Assembly (NCBI GenBank): GCA_947364965.1
Contig: CANAUU010000009.1
Coordinates: 1-17,280, forward strand
DNA: 17,280 bases
Reading direction: 5' to 3'
DNA from: an uncultured Candidatus Saccharibacteria bacterium
GTDB taxonomy: Bacteria > Patescibacteriota > Saccharimonadia > Saccharimonadales > Saccharimonadaceae
Part shown: positions 5,835 through 12,891 of the stretch, one piece after another
Numbering within the stretch: the stretch's first letter is position 1
How the letters are laid out: each line of letters opens with the position of its first letter
The notes under the pieces: model-generated
Seen by the model: the letters and a program-made list of their open reading frames with translations, nothing else
The model's database searches: none
What the model was told of the DNA's origin: nothing
Made by a program: the position numbers and the translations under genes

Positions 5835-7226
5835 ATGCCTGAGATTAAGCCAACAGAGGTAGAAAGTTCAGCAAGCATTAAGGTTGTCGGTGTAGGTGGC
5901 GCGGGCGGTTCAGCGGTGGACCGAATGAAAGAAATCGGTCTGTCCGGGGTGGAATTTGTGGCGGTGAATACGGATGCGCAAGCCCTGCATCATTCTTCGG
6001 CAGATGTGAAGGTACATATTGGTAAGGGTTTGGGCGCAGGTGGTGATCCAGAAAAAGGTCGTGAAGCGGCAGAAAATGGTCGCGAAGCGATTGGAAAGTC
6101 GCTTGAGGGCGCGGACATGGTGTTTATTACGCTGGGGGCTGGCGGCGGGACGGGTTCTGGAGCTGGTCCAATCGTAGCGGAAGAATCGAAGGGTCGTGAT
6201 ATTTTGACCGTGGGCGTAGCGACAAAGCCGTTCACTTTTGAAGGCGCGAAACGCCGCGAGAATGCAGAGAAGGCGATCGACGCCCTTTCGCAGCGGGTAG
6301 ACGCTCTGATTACGATCCCGAATGACCGACTTTTGCAGACGATTGACCCGCGGACGCCGCTGACGGAAACCTTTAAGATTGCGGATGACGTCTTGCGTCA
6401 GGGGGTGCAGGGAATTTCTGAATTGATTACCGAGCACTCTTTGATTAATCTCGACTTTGCGGATGTGAAGGCGATTATGAAGAACGCAGGGTCGGCTTTG
6501 ATGGGAATTGGTCGTGCTTCGGGCGACAATCGGGCAACTTTGGCAGCGCAGCAGGCGATTGAGTCGCCACTGATTGAGGTGAAGATTGACGGGGCGCGTG
6601 GCGTGCTGTTTTCGGTCGCTGGCGGCTACGATATGGCAATGAGCGAGATTCAGGAAGCAGCTGAGATTATTACTGGAGCAGTGTCGCCGGATGCGAATAT
6701 TATCTTTGGGGCTTCGATTCGTCCAGAGCTTGAGGATGAGATGGTAGTGACGGTGGTAGCGACGGGTTTTGATTCGGAATACTATCGTAAACTCGATATG
6801 GAGCGGGCTAGCATGGAGCCGGTGAGTAGTATGAGCACGGCGACGGTGGGAAGTCTGGCTTCTTCGATGGATACGGAAGACCGAGGCGTTGAATATCGTC
6901 CCGTGAATCGAGTAAGTAATTTTGGCAGTTCGTCCTATAATAATGCCTCTTCGGATATGGGCGGGCGGATTGAGACGGTTCGGGATGAACGTGCGCCGAT
7001 GGCGACGTCGACCTCAGAATCGCGCTTTGGGGCTTCTTCGGATTCACGGTTTAACGCTTCTGATTCAAGGTTTGGTGCGGAGCCAGCGAAAGATACGGGT
7101 GCAACAGATTTTACGGCGGAAAATCGCTCGAATATGTGGGATTCGATTCATAATAATGATCAGGAAGATGATTTGGATGTGCCACCAACTTTGCGTGATC
7201 GCTTGCGCGGTAAGAATCGGGAGTAG
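5835..7226 (+). CDS. ftsZ: Cell division tubulin homologue FtsZ
   Basis: About 463 aa. Nucleotide-binding motifs: GVGGAGG (about 19-25), the tubulin signature GAGGGTGSGAGP (101-112, with S in place of the usual T in GGGTGTG), and the T-loop/synergy region with TIPNDRLL. The core ends near residue 320; a long serine-rich disordered linker follows, and the chain closes with DLDVPPTLRDRL, a good match to the conserved C-terminal peptide that binds FtsA. It polymerises with GTP to form the division ring. ATG 5835 is preferred because GGAG lies 6 bases upstream; GTG 5823 would use that Shine-Dalgarno as coding sequence. Codon use is more balanced than in neighbours, as expected for high expression. 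nrdR begins 2 bases after the stop. Confidence 0.97.
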   Translation: MPEIKPTEVESSASIKVVGVGGAGGSAVDRMKEIGLSGVEFVAVNTDAQALHHSSADVKVHIGKGLGAGGDPEKGREAAENGREAIGKSLEGADMVFITLGAGGGTGSGAGPIVAEESKGRDILTVGVATKPFTFEGAKRRENAEKAIDALSQRVDALITIPNDRLLQTIDPRTPLTETFKIADDVLRQGVQGISELITEHSLINLDFADVKAIMKNAGSALMGIGRASGDNRATLAAQQAIESPLIEVKIDGARGVLFSVAGGYDMAMSEIQEAAEIITGAVSPDANIIFGASIRPELEDEMVVTVVATGFDSEYYRKLDMERASMEPVSSMSTATVGSLASSMDTEDRGVEYRPVNRVSNFGSSSYNNASSDMGGRIETVRDERAPMATSTSESRFGASSDSRFNASDSRFGAEPAKDTGATDFTAENRSNMWDSIHNNDQEDDLDVPPTLRDRLRGKNRE

Positions 7227-7228
7227 GG

Positions 7229-7681
7229 ATGGCGACTTTGCCGAAAATCGGCGATAGTAAAGTTTTGGAGAGCCGTGAGGCGGACGATGGGACGACAATT
7301 CGGCGACGGCGAGTGAGCCCGGATGGACACCGGTTTACGACTTATGAGCGGATTGAGTTGCCGCAGTTGATTGTGGTGAAGCGGAGTGGCAATCGGGAGA
7401 TTTTTGATCGAGATAAATTAATTACGTCAGTGAAGCGGAGTGTGGGGAAGTTTTTGGACTCCGAACTGGAGATTGAAGGCGTGGTCGATCAGGTGGTGGA
7501 GCTACTTCGGGCGGAGAATGATGAGCAAGTGACTTCGCAGCAGATTGGTGATGCAGTGCTGGATGTTTTGGTGGAGCGGAATGAGGTGGCATATGTGCGG
7601 TTTGCGAGCGTGTTTCTGGATTTCAAGACTTTAGCGGATTTTGAGGGGATTTTGAAGCAACGAAGAAGTGCAAAGAAATGA
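7229..7681 (+). CDS. nrdR: NrdR-like ATP-cone regulator lacking its zinc ribbon cysteines
   Basis: A 150-aa protein with the NrdR layout. The N-terminal part keeps VLESREADDGTTIRRRR and RFTTYERIE, which are hallmarks of NrdR, and residues about 46-140 form the ATP-cone (VVKRSGNREIFDRDKL to the FLDFKTLADFEGIL end). Normal NrdR starts MxCPxC and carries RRRREC-xx-CG, forming a Cys4 zinc ribbon that contacts DNA. Here those positions read MATLPK and RRRRVSPDGHRF, and the whole protein has no cysteine. NrdR represses ribonucleotide reductase genes in response to ATP/dATP. The start at 7229 sits 2 bases after ftsZ, with GGGAGTAGGG overlapping the ftsZ stop, so the two are translationally coupled. 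DNA binding, if kept, must use a zinc-free fold. Confidence 0.85.
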   Translation: MATLPKIGDSKVLESREADDGTTIRRRRVSPDGHRFTTYERIELPQLIVVKRSGNREIFDRDKLITSVKRSVGKFLDSELEIEGVVDQVVELLRAENDEQVTSQQIGDAVLDVLVERNEVAYVRFASVFLDFKTLADFEGILKQRRSAKK

Positions 7682-7780
7682 ACTTGTTCCGTGCGAACGT
7701 TGGATATTTGGTTAACAGGGGCGAGATGGTGGTAGCTGAGGTTTTATAAGCGGTTTTATGGGTATAAAAGGAGGTAAAAG

Positions 7781-8038
7781 ATGAGGGTGGTTTGCGTGTG
7801 GCGAAGGGAAAGTGATTATGGGCGCACGGTTGAGGAATGGATTACGGAGTTTGAGCGTCGGACCGGGCGGGAAATTGAGAGTCTCGATCCAGACACGAAG
7901 GACGGGGAGAGTTTTTGTCTGGCGTATGATGTAGTGGAATACCCGACGATTTTGGCACTGGGGGACGACGGTGCGGTTTTGGCGAGCTGGCGGGGGCAGA
8001 TGCTGCCGCTGTTTGACGAGGTGAGCTACTGGGTGTAG
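7781..8038 (+). CDS. Thioredoxin-fold protein without a CxxC
   Basis: An 85-aa protein. MRVVCVWRRESDYGR would correspond to the strand and active-site loop of a thioredoxin, and DVVEYPTILALGDDGAVLASWRG to the cis-proline loop (P55) and last beta hairpin. The usual WCxxC is replaced by WRRESDYGR, so no dithiol chemistry is expected. The single cysteine C48 lies before the cis-proline strand. A near-ideal ribosome site AAAGGAGG precedes ATG 7781. Its role is unknown: a scaffold or chaperone function is possible, or redox activity with a partner. It has its own 99-bp upstream gap with only weak -10-like TATAAG/TATAAA sequences. It converges with the gene at 8164-8811. Confidence 0.7.
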   Translation: MRVVCVWRRESDYGRTVEEWITEFERRTGREIESLDPDTKDGESFCLAYDVVEYPTILALGDDGAVLASWRGQMLPLFDEVSYWV

Positions 8039-8121
8039 TGGTTTCGTTTGTGGTTTGGCGGAACGGTTGTGTTTTTGGGGCCGTGCAATAGAGAAATTTG
8101 GGGCTGCGCGGCATAGGAAAG

Positions 8122-8146
8122 GCCCCTGTGCTGGCTGCACAGGGGC
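8122..8146 (-). terminator. Terminator of the 8164-8811 gene
   Basis: A perfect 10-bp stem, GCCCCTGTGC (8122-8131) with GCACAGGGGC (8137-8146) and a 5-base loop. On the minus strand it follows the TAA of the gene by about 17 bases and is followed by CTTTCCT, a weak T-run. It may also slow plus-strand transcription arriving from 8038. Confidence 0.75.
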
Positions 8147-8163
8147 TTGCGGGGAAGAGAAGA

Positions 8164-8811
8164 TTATTGGGCAGTGGTTTTGAGGAAGTTGCTGAGGGGG
8201 ATCATGTTTTTGAGTAGCTGGATCCGGTCGGCTTCGCTGTGGTCGAGGGCAACGGGGACATAAGGGTCATACTGCTCCTTGGTTGCGGGGTTGTAGAGCT
8301 GGTAGACGGGGCCGTCTGCGAAGGCGCCACGGTGGACGAATTGGATTTTTGTGCCGGGTTGGAGGATGCGGGCGATGAGGTGTTTGCGGTGTTGGGAGGG
8401 AAATCCGCCGAAATGGTAGTCATCGGTTTGGACGGAGCCAACATGGGCTTTGACGATATCGCCGTGGACGTAAACGCCCTGCGGCAGGATACCCAAAGAC
8501 TGGATTTTGACCCAGATGAGGCAACCATTGCCGTTTGTGATTGCAGTGCGCTCGTCATCGTCGTTGTAGCGGTAGGCCTGGAGGGCGAACTGCTGCGGGA
8601 AGCAGGCGTCGATGCCGGTTTCCGCCATGCGGCGGAGCTTGGCGCAAGAAACGCCCTGACCGATGATGACGGCGAGGTTGCGCTTTTTCGCGCTGTGACA
8701 ACCGGCGTGTTCCGGCGAGAGGATGGTTGGCGCGTTGGCGTGACCATCGGCAGAGTTGACCAGGTGATTATAATGGGGGGGGTCGGTTTTTTCGCGAGGT
8801 TCATGGTTCAC
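8164..8811 (-). CDS. Uncharacterised protein, 215 aa
   Basis: I do not recognise this protein. The frame has coherent codon use with C-rich third positions from end to end, which the alternative frames (an S/T/P-rich minus frame at 8202-8804 and a plus-strand frame at 8239-8823) lack. It looks soluble and globular, with no signal peptide or membrane segment. Visible features are a disordered His/Pro-rich N-terminus (about 1-45), a core with AVIIGQGVSCAKLRRMAETG, and a beta-rich half (GCLIWVKIQSLGILPQGVYV, then HGDIVKAHVGSV, DDYHFGGFPSQHRK, IQFVHRGAFADGPVYQLYNP). Histidines and aspartates are frequent (HGD, DDYHF), but I can name no catalytic motif. GTG 8811 is the only start before an upstream TAG; its AGGAG is only 2-3 bases away, so the start is uncertain. 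An ATG at 8804 is in another frame. Confidence 0.7.
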   Translation of the reverse strand: MNHEPREKTDPPHYNHLVNSADGHANAPTILSPEHAGCHSAKKRNLAVIIGQGVSCAKLRRMAETGIDACFPQQFALQAYRYNDDDERTAITNGNGCLIWVKIQSLGILPQGVYVHGDIVKAHVGSVQTDDYHFGGFPSQHRKHLIARILQPGTKIQFVHRGAFADGPVYQLYNPATKEQYDPYVPVALDHSEADRIQLLKNMIPLSNFLKTTAQ

Positions 8812-9009
8812 TTCTCCTTTTGAAGGTGCGATGAGCGCTTGACCGGGCTCGTCGCGGCGGTTTTTTGGGCTTCCGGGACGTGTAAGGGCAGAGGTCCGGG
8901 ATTTGACTGGAACCTGCTAGGCTTTGGCTAGGGCTCACCTAGGTGCACCTAGATTTTCCCAGGATTTAGATTGCCGCAAAAACCGTCGGGGGATAAAGTT
9001 TGCCCCGAT
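8812..9009 (-). promoter_or_regulatory. Long structured 5' leader of the 8164-8811 gene
   Basis: From the promoter at 9016-9044 to GTG 8811 is about 198 nt without a gene. The stretch holds several CTAG-centred palindromes (8936-8952) and further CTAG/CCTAG repeats (8918-8933) that can pair with one another, closed by CCTGGG (about 8957-8962) with CAGG (about 8911-8914). A regulatory RNA element or operator cluster is possible; it is not a class I recognise. Confidence 0.4.
8936..8952. promoter_or_regulatory. Overlapping perfect palindromes
   Basis: CACCTAGGTG (8936-8945) and CTAGGTGCACCTAG (8939-8952) are both perfect palindromes and overlap by 7 bases. They lie about 60 bp downstream of the predicted start site on the minus strand, fitting either an operator or RNA stems. 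Confidence 0.45.
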
Positions 9010-9015
9010 ATTTCT

Positions 9016-9044
9016 ATTGTAGCACACTTTTTCTAAAAAGTCAA
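9016..9044 (-). promoter_or_regulatory. Promoter of the 8164-8811 gene
   Basis: On the minus strand TTGACT (9044-9039), a 17-bp spacer and TACAAT (9021-9016), with TG of an extended -10 (GTGTGC before the hexamer). It lies back to back with the ileS promoter, 24 bp away. Confidence 0.85.
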
Positions 9045-9068
9045 TATGCGGTTATGTTTTGTCAGGGG

Positions 9069-9097
9069 TTGGCAGGGAAGGGAAGATGTGATATACT
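9069..9097 (+). promoter_or_regulatory. ileS promoter
   Basis: TTGGCA (9069-9074), 17-bp spacer, TATACT (9092-9097). The start site at about 9104 gives a leader of about 326 nt before the ileS ATG. Confidence 0.8.
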
Positions 9098-9103
9098 TGG
9101 GTT

Positions 9104-9429
9104 AGAGCGTTTGAGCGGTAATCAGCCGCGAGCTGGCGAAAGAAAAAGTTTTAGCTTTGAATGCTCTTCGCGTCTGAAGCGACGCGAAGAGCAGCGGGGC
9201 TAGAGGTTGATTAGAATCGCTCGTGAGTCTGCGTGAATGATGAAATAAGTGCTTTTTACGAGATTGCTGGGATTCGTGATGCGAATGTACGCACGCGCGA
9301 TTGGCGATTATAAGGCTGAAAGTGGCTGGACCGAGGAAAGAATTTCGTGAGAGAGAAGTTAGATGGTACCGCCCGCTGGGGTTCTAACGGCAAGATAAAG
9401 TAATTTGCCGTGGAACGGCGGGAGTTTTT
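9104..9429 (+). ncRNA. T-box riboswitch leader of ileS (tRNA-Ile sensing)
   Basis: The T-box core reads TGGTACCGCC at 9364-9373. It sits in the expected antiterminator/antisequestrator: GTTAGA (9358-9363) pairs with TCTAAC (9383-9388) and ACC (9368-9370) with GGT (9380-9382), leaving UGGU in the bulge to bind the tRNA end. The U fits the A73 discriminator of tRNA-Ile. The alternative fold would use CGGCAA/TTGCCG (9388-9393/9405-9410) and pair CCGCC (9369-9373) with GGCGG (9417-9421) next to the start. Because that arm contains the ribosome site GGGAG (9420-9424) and the U-run is only five bases, a translation-controlling T-box is favoured, though termination cannot be excluded. Stem I is not settled: 9113-9222 and about 9227-9290 are both candidates. 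Free tRNA-Ile would open ileS expression. Confidence 0.85.
9163..9192 (+). repeat. Strong hairpin in the 5' half of the ileS leader
   Basis: GCTCTTCGCGTC (9163-9174) and GACGCGAAGAGC (9181-9192) form a perfect 12-bp stem with a 6-base loop. No T-run follows, so it is not a terminator. It is nested inside GAGCG/CGCTC (9113-9117/9218-9222) and AATCAGCC/GGTTGATT (9120-9127/9205-9212). Confidence 0.8.
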
Positions 9430-12400
9430 ATGAAGTATAAGGCAGGAAGTCGACGCAGGGCGGTGGAATATGAGAAGGCGCTGGTTGACTGGTGGAAAAA
9501 GAACAAGACTTTTGAGAAGTCGGTAGAACAGAGGCCGATTGATGAGTCGTATGTGTTTTATGACGGGCCGCCATTTATTACGGGGATGCCGCATCATGGG
9601 ACTCTGCTTAGTTCAATCGTGAAGGATGCGGTGCCGCGGTTCTGGACGATGCGGGGGAAGCGAGTGGAGCGGCGCTGGGGATGGGACTGTCATGGTTTGC
9701 CGGCGGAGAATTTCGTGGAGAAACAGCTGGGGATTACGGACCGGCGAGAAATTGGGACGAAGTGGTCGCTGGAGGATTATATCTTGAAGGCGCGCGAGTC
9801 GATGGTGGCAAATTCGGAGACTTGGGAGGGGACGATTGATCGGATTGGGCGCTGGGTGGATTTCAAGGGGGCGTATCGGACGATGGATAAGAATTTTATG
9901 GAGAGCGTGTGGTGGGCGTTTAAGACATTGTACACGGCGGGGAAGATCTATGAGGGGGCGAAGGTCTTGATGTATGACACGAAGTTTGCGACGCCGGTGT
10001 CGAAGTCAGAGGTGACGATGGATAACGATGCTTATCAGACGGTGACGGATCCTTCGGCATATGTGAAGTTTAAGCTGAAAGATGATGAGGCTTATGTTTT
10101 GGCGTGGACGACGACGCCGTGGACACTGGCGGGGAATATGGCGCTGGCGGTGAATCCGGAGCTCGAGTATGCGCGGTATGAATTGCCGGATGGGCGGAAG
10201 TTCATCACGGGAGTGAAGTATGGTGCGGAGAAGGAGGGCTGGAAGGAGCTGGAACGGTTTAACGGATCGGAGCTGGTGGGGCGAGCGTATGAGCCGCTGT
10301 TCCTCGGAGAGACGGGGCAGAAGTTGGTTGACTGGCAGAAGTTCGAGAAGAATTATTATCCGGCGGAGGCGGAAAATGTGCATAAGGTTTGGGGGGCGGA
10401 GTTCGTGTCGGATGTGGATGGGACGGGGATTGTGCATATTGCGCCGGCGTATGGTGAGGATGACTATAATCTCGGGCGCGAGAATAAAGTGCCGTGTGTG
10501 GATGTTTTGGATGAATATGGGTGTTATCTGCCGGGGGCGGATGAGGGGCTGAAAGCGGCTGGCGTGCGGCCAAACGAGGAAGGGCAGATTCAGATTTGGG
10601 AAGCGAATAAGTTTATCGCGAAGTGCTTGGAAGCGGCAGGACCGATTGAGGAAATTGAATATATTAAGCACGAATATCCGTTCAACCCGCGTTCGAAACA
10701 GAGGATTATGTACCGGGCGTTCCCGAGTTGGTTCTTTGACATTCAGGGGTCGAAGCCGTTGATGATTGCGCAAAATGAGAATATCAACTGGTTTCCGGCG
10801 TATTTGAAGCACGGGCGGTTTGAGAAGAATATTGAGCAGGCGCCGGATTGGAATTTGTCGCGCGATCGGTTCTGGGCGACGGCGATGCCGGTCTGGAAGG
10901 GGGATAAGGGGGCGGTGAAGGTGGTGGGCTCGTATGCGGAATTGAAGGAACTCTCGGGGGTGGAGCTGGAGGATTATCACCGGCCGTGGGTGGATGAGGT
11001 TGAATTTGATGCGGTGGTTGATGATGCGACTGGAGAAGTTTCGCCTGTTGCGAAGCCGGTGAGTGCGGGGTATCACATCGAGCATTTCAAACGGACCCCG
11101 AAGGTGTTGGATTGTTGGTTTGAGAGTGGGTCGATGCCGTTTGCGCAGTTGCACTATCCGTTCGAGAACAAGGAGAAGTTTGAGCGGAATTACCCGGCGG
11201 ATTTCATCGTGGAATATGTGGGACAAGTTCGGGCGTGGTTCTATTATGTCCACGCGGTAAACACTGCGCTCGCGGAGGTGGGCGGATTTGGCCCTGAGGC
11301 GCAGGCTCGGGCAGAGAAAAATGCTTTCAAGAATGTGATTACGACAGGGACGCTGGCAGGGAACGATGGTCGAAAGATGTCGAAGTCGCTGGGGAATTAC
11401 ACGGATCCGAATGTTTTGATGGATCAGTATTCGGCGGATGCGTTGAGGTTTTTGTTGCTATCGTCGCCGGTGCTTTCGGGGGAGGATTTCGCGCTGACGG
11501 ATAAAGATGTTTCGGATGTGCAGCGGAAGCTCGCGATGATTTGGAATGTTTATGATTTCTTCGTGACCTATGCCTCGGTTGATAATTGGGAGTGTCCAGA
11601 GCTGCCAGGGAACTGGGGCAAGGATTTGAAAAATCCGCTAGATATTTGGATTATTGCAAGATTACATCAGCTGAAGAAAGAGGTGGTCCAAGGGATGGAG
11701 GAATATAATATCCCGAAAGCGCTCTCGGGAGTGTTGCCGTTTGTGGATGATTTGTCGAACTGGTTTGTGCGGCGCTCGCGTCGGCGTTTCTGGAAGTCGG
11801 AGGATGACGACGATAAAGCGGAGGCGTATTGGACACTTTGGAAAGTTTTGACGAATTTGGCGCGGGTGATGGCGCCGTTTACGCCGTTTCTTGCGGAGGA
11901 ATTATGGCAGAATTTGGTGGGAGACTGGACGTCGGAGAATAGCGTGCATTTGCAGAGCTTCCCGACGAACGCCGAAGTAGACGAGGTGGCGCAGGAAGTT
12001 TTGGACGAGATGGCGCGGGTGCGTAAAGTGATTAATGACGGTTTGGCGCTTCGGATGCGGAAATCTGATACCGAGGAGCAGATGAAGGTGCGGCAGCCGC
12101 TGGCGCGGTTGGCGTATGCGGGGGAGCGCTTACCGGAGTGGGGTGAGGAAATCGTGCGCGATGAGGTGAATGTGAAAGAGGTAGAGGCTATTGATGATGC
12201 GGCGGCGGGTTCTTCGGACGCTGTGTCGGCTGGTGCTTCTTTGGAGGAGGTTTCTGGTGAGGTTGATGGCTTGGCGGTGGGGGAGATTGACGGTCTGGTA
12301 GCGGGGGAAGGAGTGTGGCTGGATAAGCGTTTGACCGAGGAATTGAAGCGAGAAGGGTTCGTCCGAGAGCTGATTCGGGCGGTGCAGAGCGCGCGCAAGA

Positions 12401-12651
12401 AGGCAGGTTTGATGGTGGACGACCGGATTAGGTTGAGCGTGAGCTGTGCGGTGCCGGAAGAGTGGACTGCGACTTTGAAAGCAGAAGTGCTGGCAGAGGA
12501 ACTGGGGGCGGCTGGACTAGATGAGGAGGCTGGCGTTTCGGCTGATTCCTCGGATACGGCGCCGGCTAGTGCGGGGATGAAGAATTATGCCTATGACGAG
12601 ATAGCGAAGGTGAACGGGGAGAATGTGACGATTTCACTAGAGAAGGCGTAA
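9430..12651 (+). CDS. ileS: Isoleucyl-tRNA synthetase
   Basis: A 1073-aa class I synthetase that charges tRNA-Ile. The first half of the Rossmann domain has YVFYDGPPFITGMPHHG with the HIGH-equivalent HHGT at residues 55-58, then the CP1 editing domain (about 190-400, with TTPWTLAGNMALAVNPE), the second catalytic half with AWFYY, and KMSKS at 649-653 followed by LGNYTDP and YSADALRFLLLSSP. An anticodon-binding helical domain follows (about 720-900). The tail has an Ala/Gly/Ser/Asp-rich insert at about 919-960, then a helix pair and a short beta end; no C-terminal zinc finger is seen. The KMSKS context resembles the type-2 (eukaryote-like) IleRS, which often tolerates mupirocin. ATG 9430 has GGGAG five bases upstream and is controlled by the T-box leader. 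Confidence 0.96.
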   Translation: MKYKAGSRRRAVEYEKALVDWWKKNKTFEKSVEQRPIDESYVFYDGPPFITGMPHHGTLLSSIVKDAVPRFWTMRGKRVERRWGWDCHGLPAENFVEKQLGITDRREIGTKWSLEDYILKARESMVANSETWEGTIDRIGRWVDFKGAYRTMDKNFMESVWWAFKTLYTAGKIYEGAKVLMYDTKFATPVSKSEVTMDNDAYQTVTDPSAYVKFKLKDDEAYVLAWTTTPWTLAGNMALAVNPELEYARYELPDGRKFITGVKYGAEKEGWKELERFNGSELVGRAYEPLFLGETGQKLVDWQKFEKNYYPAEAENVHKVWGAEFVSDVDGTGIVHIAPAYGEDDYNLGRENKVPCVDVLDEYGCYLPGADEGLKAAGVRPNEEGQIQIWEANKFIAKCLEAAGPIEEIEYIKHEYPFNPRSKQRIMYRAFPSWFFDIQGSKPLMIAQNENINWFPAYLKHGRFEKNIEQAPDWNLSRDRFWATAMPVWKGDKGAVKVVGSYAELKELSGVELEDYHRPWVDEVEFDAVVDDATGEVSPVAKPVSAGYHIEHFKRTPKVLDCWFESGSMPFAQLHYPFENKEKFERNYPADFIVEYVGQVRAWFYYVHAVNTALAEVGGFGPEAQARAEKNAFKNVITTGTLAGNDGRKMSKSLGNYTDPNVLMDQYSADALRFLLLSSPVLSGEDFALTDKDVSDVQRKLAMIWNVYDFFVTYASVDNWECPELPGNWGKDLKNPLDIWIIARLHQLKKEVVQGMEEYNIPKALSGVLPFVDDLSNWFVRRSRRRFWKSEDDDDKAEAYWTLWKVLTNLARVMAPFTPFLAEELWQNLVGDWTSENSVHLQSFPTNAEVDEVAQEVLDEMARVRKVINDGLALRMRKSDTEEQMKVRQPLARLAYAGERLPEWGEEIVRDEVNVKEVEAIDDAAAGSSDAVSAGASLEEVSGEVDGLAVGEIDGLVAGEGVWLDKRLTEELKREGFVRELIRAVQSARKKAGLMVDDRIRLSVSCAVPEEWTATLKAEVLAEELGAAGLDEEAGVSADSSDTAPASAGMKNYAYDEIAKVNGENVTISLEKA

Positions 12652-12751
12652 GGGGTGAGTTGGTGGTTTTTGGGTTGACGAGGTTGCAGGATAGTCTGAG
12701 CGACCAGTGCTGATTAGGGGTGGTTGGGGCGTATATTGGCGGCTGGACGAT

Positions 12752-12779
12752 TTGACCCTTTTAACATACGTGTTATAAT
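12752..12779 (+). promoter_or_regulatory. Promoter of the membrane-protein gene
   Basis: TTGACC (12752-12757), 16-bp spacer, TATAAT (12774-12779) with an extended TGT before it. AACA-TACG-TGTT overlaps the spacer as a small inverted repeat. A second TATAAT at 12830-12835 without a -35 could be an alternative start. No ileS terminator is visible in 12652-12750. Confidence 0.75.
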
Positions 12780-12891
12780 CGGTGAGAGGGGCTGTTTTTG
12801 GTATTTAGTTTCTTGTTGATGGTGAATACTATAATGGCTCGTAGGTACATTAAACAAAATTAGGTTAGCTAATAACGAAATGGGGGTATTC

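Noticed and set aside
5204..5878. Minus-strand frame covering the end of ftsA and the ftsZ promoter
   Set aside because: It is antisense to FtsA coding sequence and crosses the ftsZ promoter; no expression signals are seen.
8202..8804. Alternative minus frame starting at ATG 8804
   Set aside because: Its ATG has a better-spaced Shine-Dalgarno than GTG 8811, but the product is Ser/Thr/Pro-rich low-complexity sequence, as expected for an out-of-frame reading.
8239..8823. Plus-strand frame of 194 codons opposite the unknown minus gene
   Set aside because: The minus strand has the promoter, the terminator and consistent C-ending codons; the plus frame has neither a promoter nor a ribosome site.
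10006..11253. Minus-strand frame of 415 codons opposite ileS
   Set aside because: It lies inside the IleS catalytic and editing domains; it has an Arg/His/Ile-rich shadow composition and no ribosome site.
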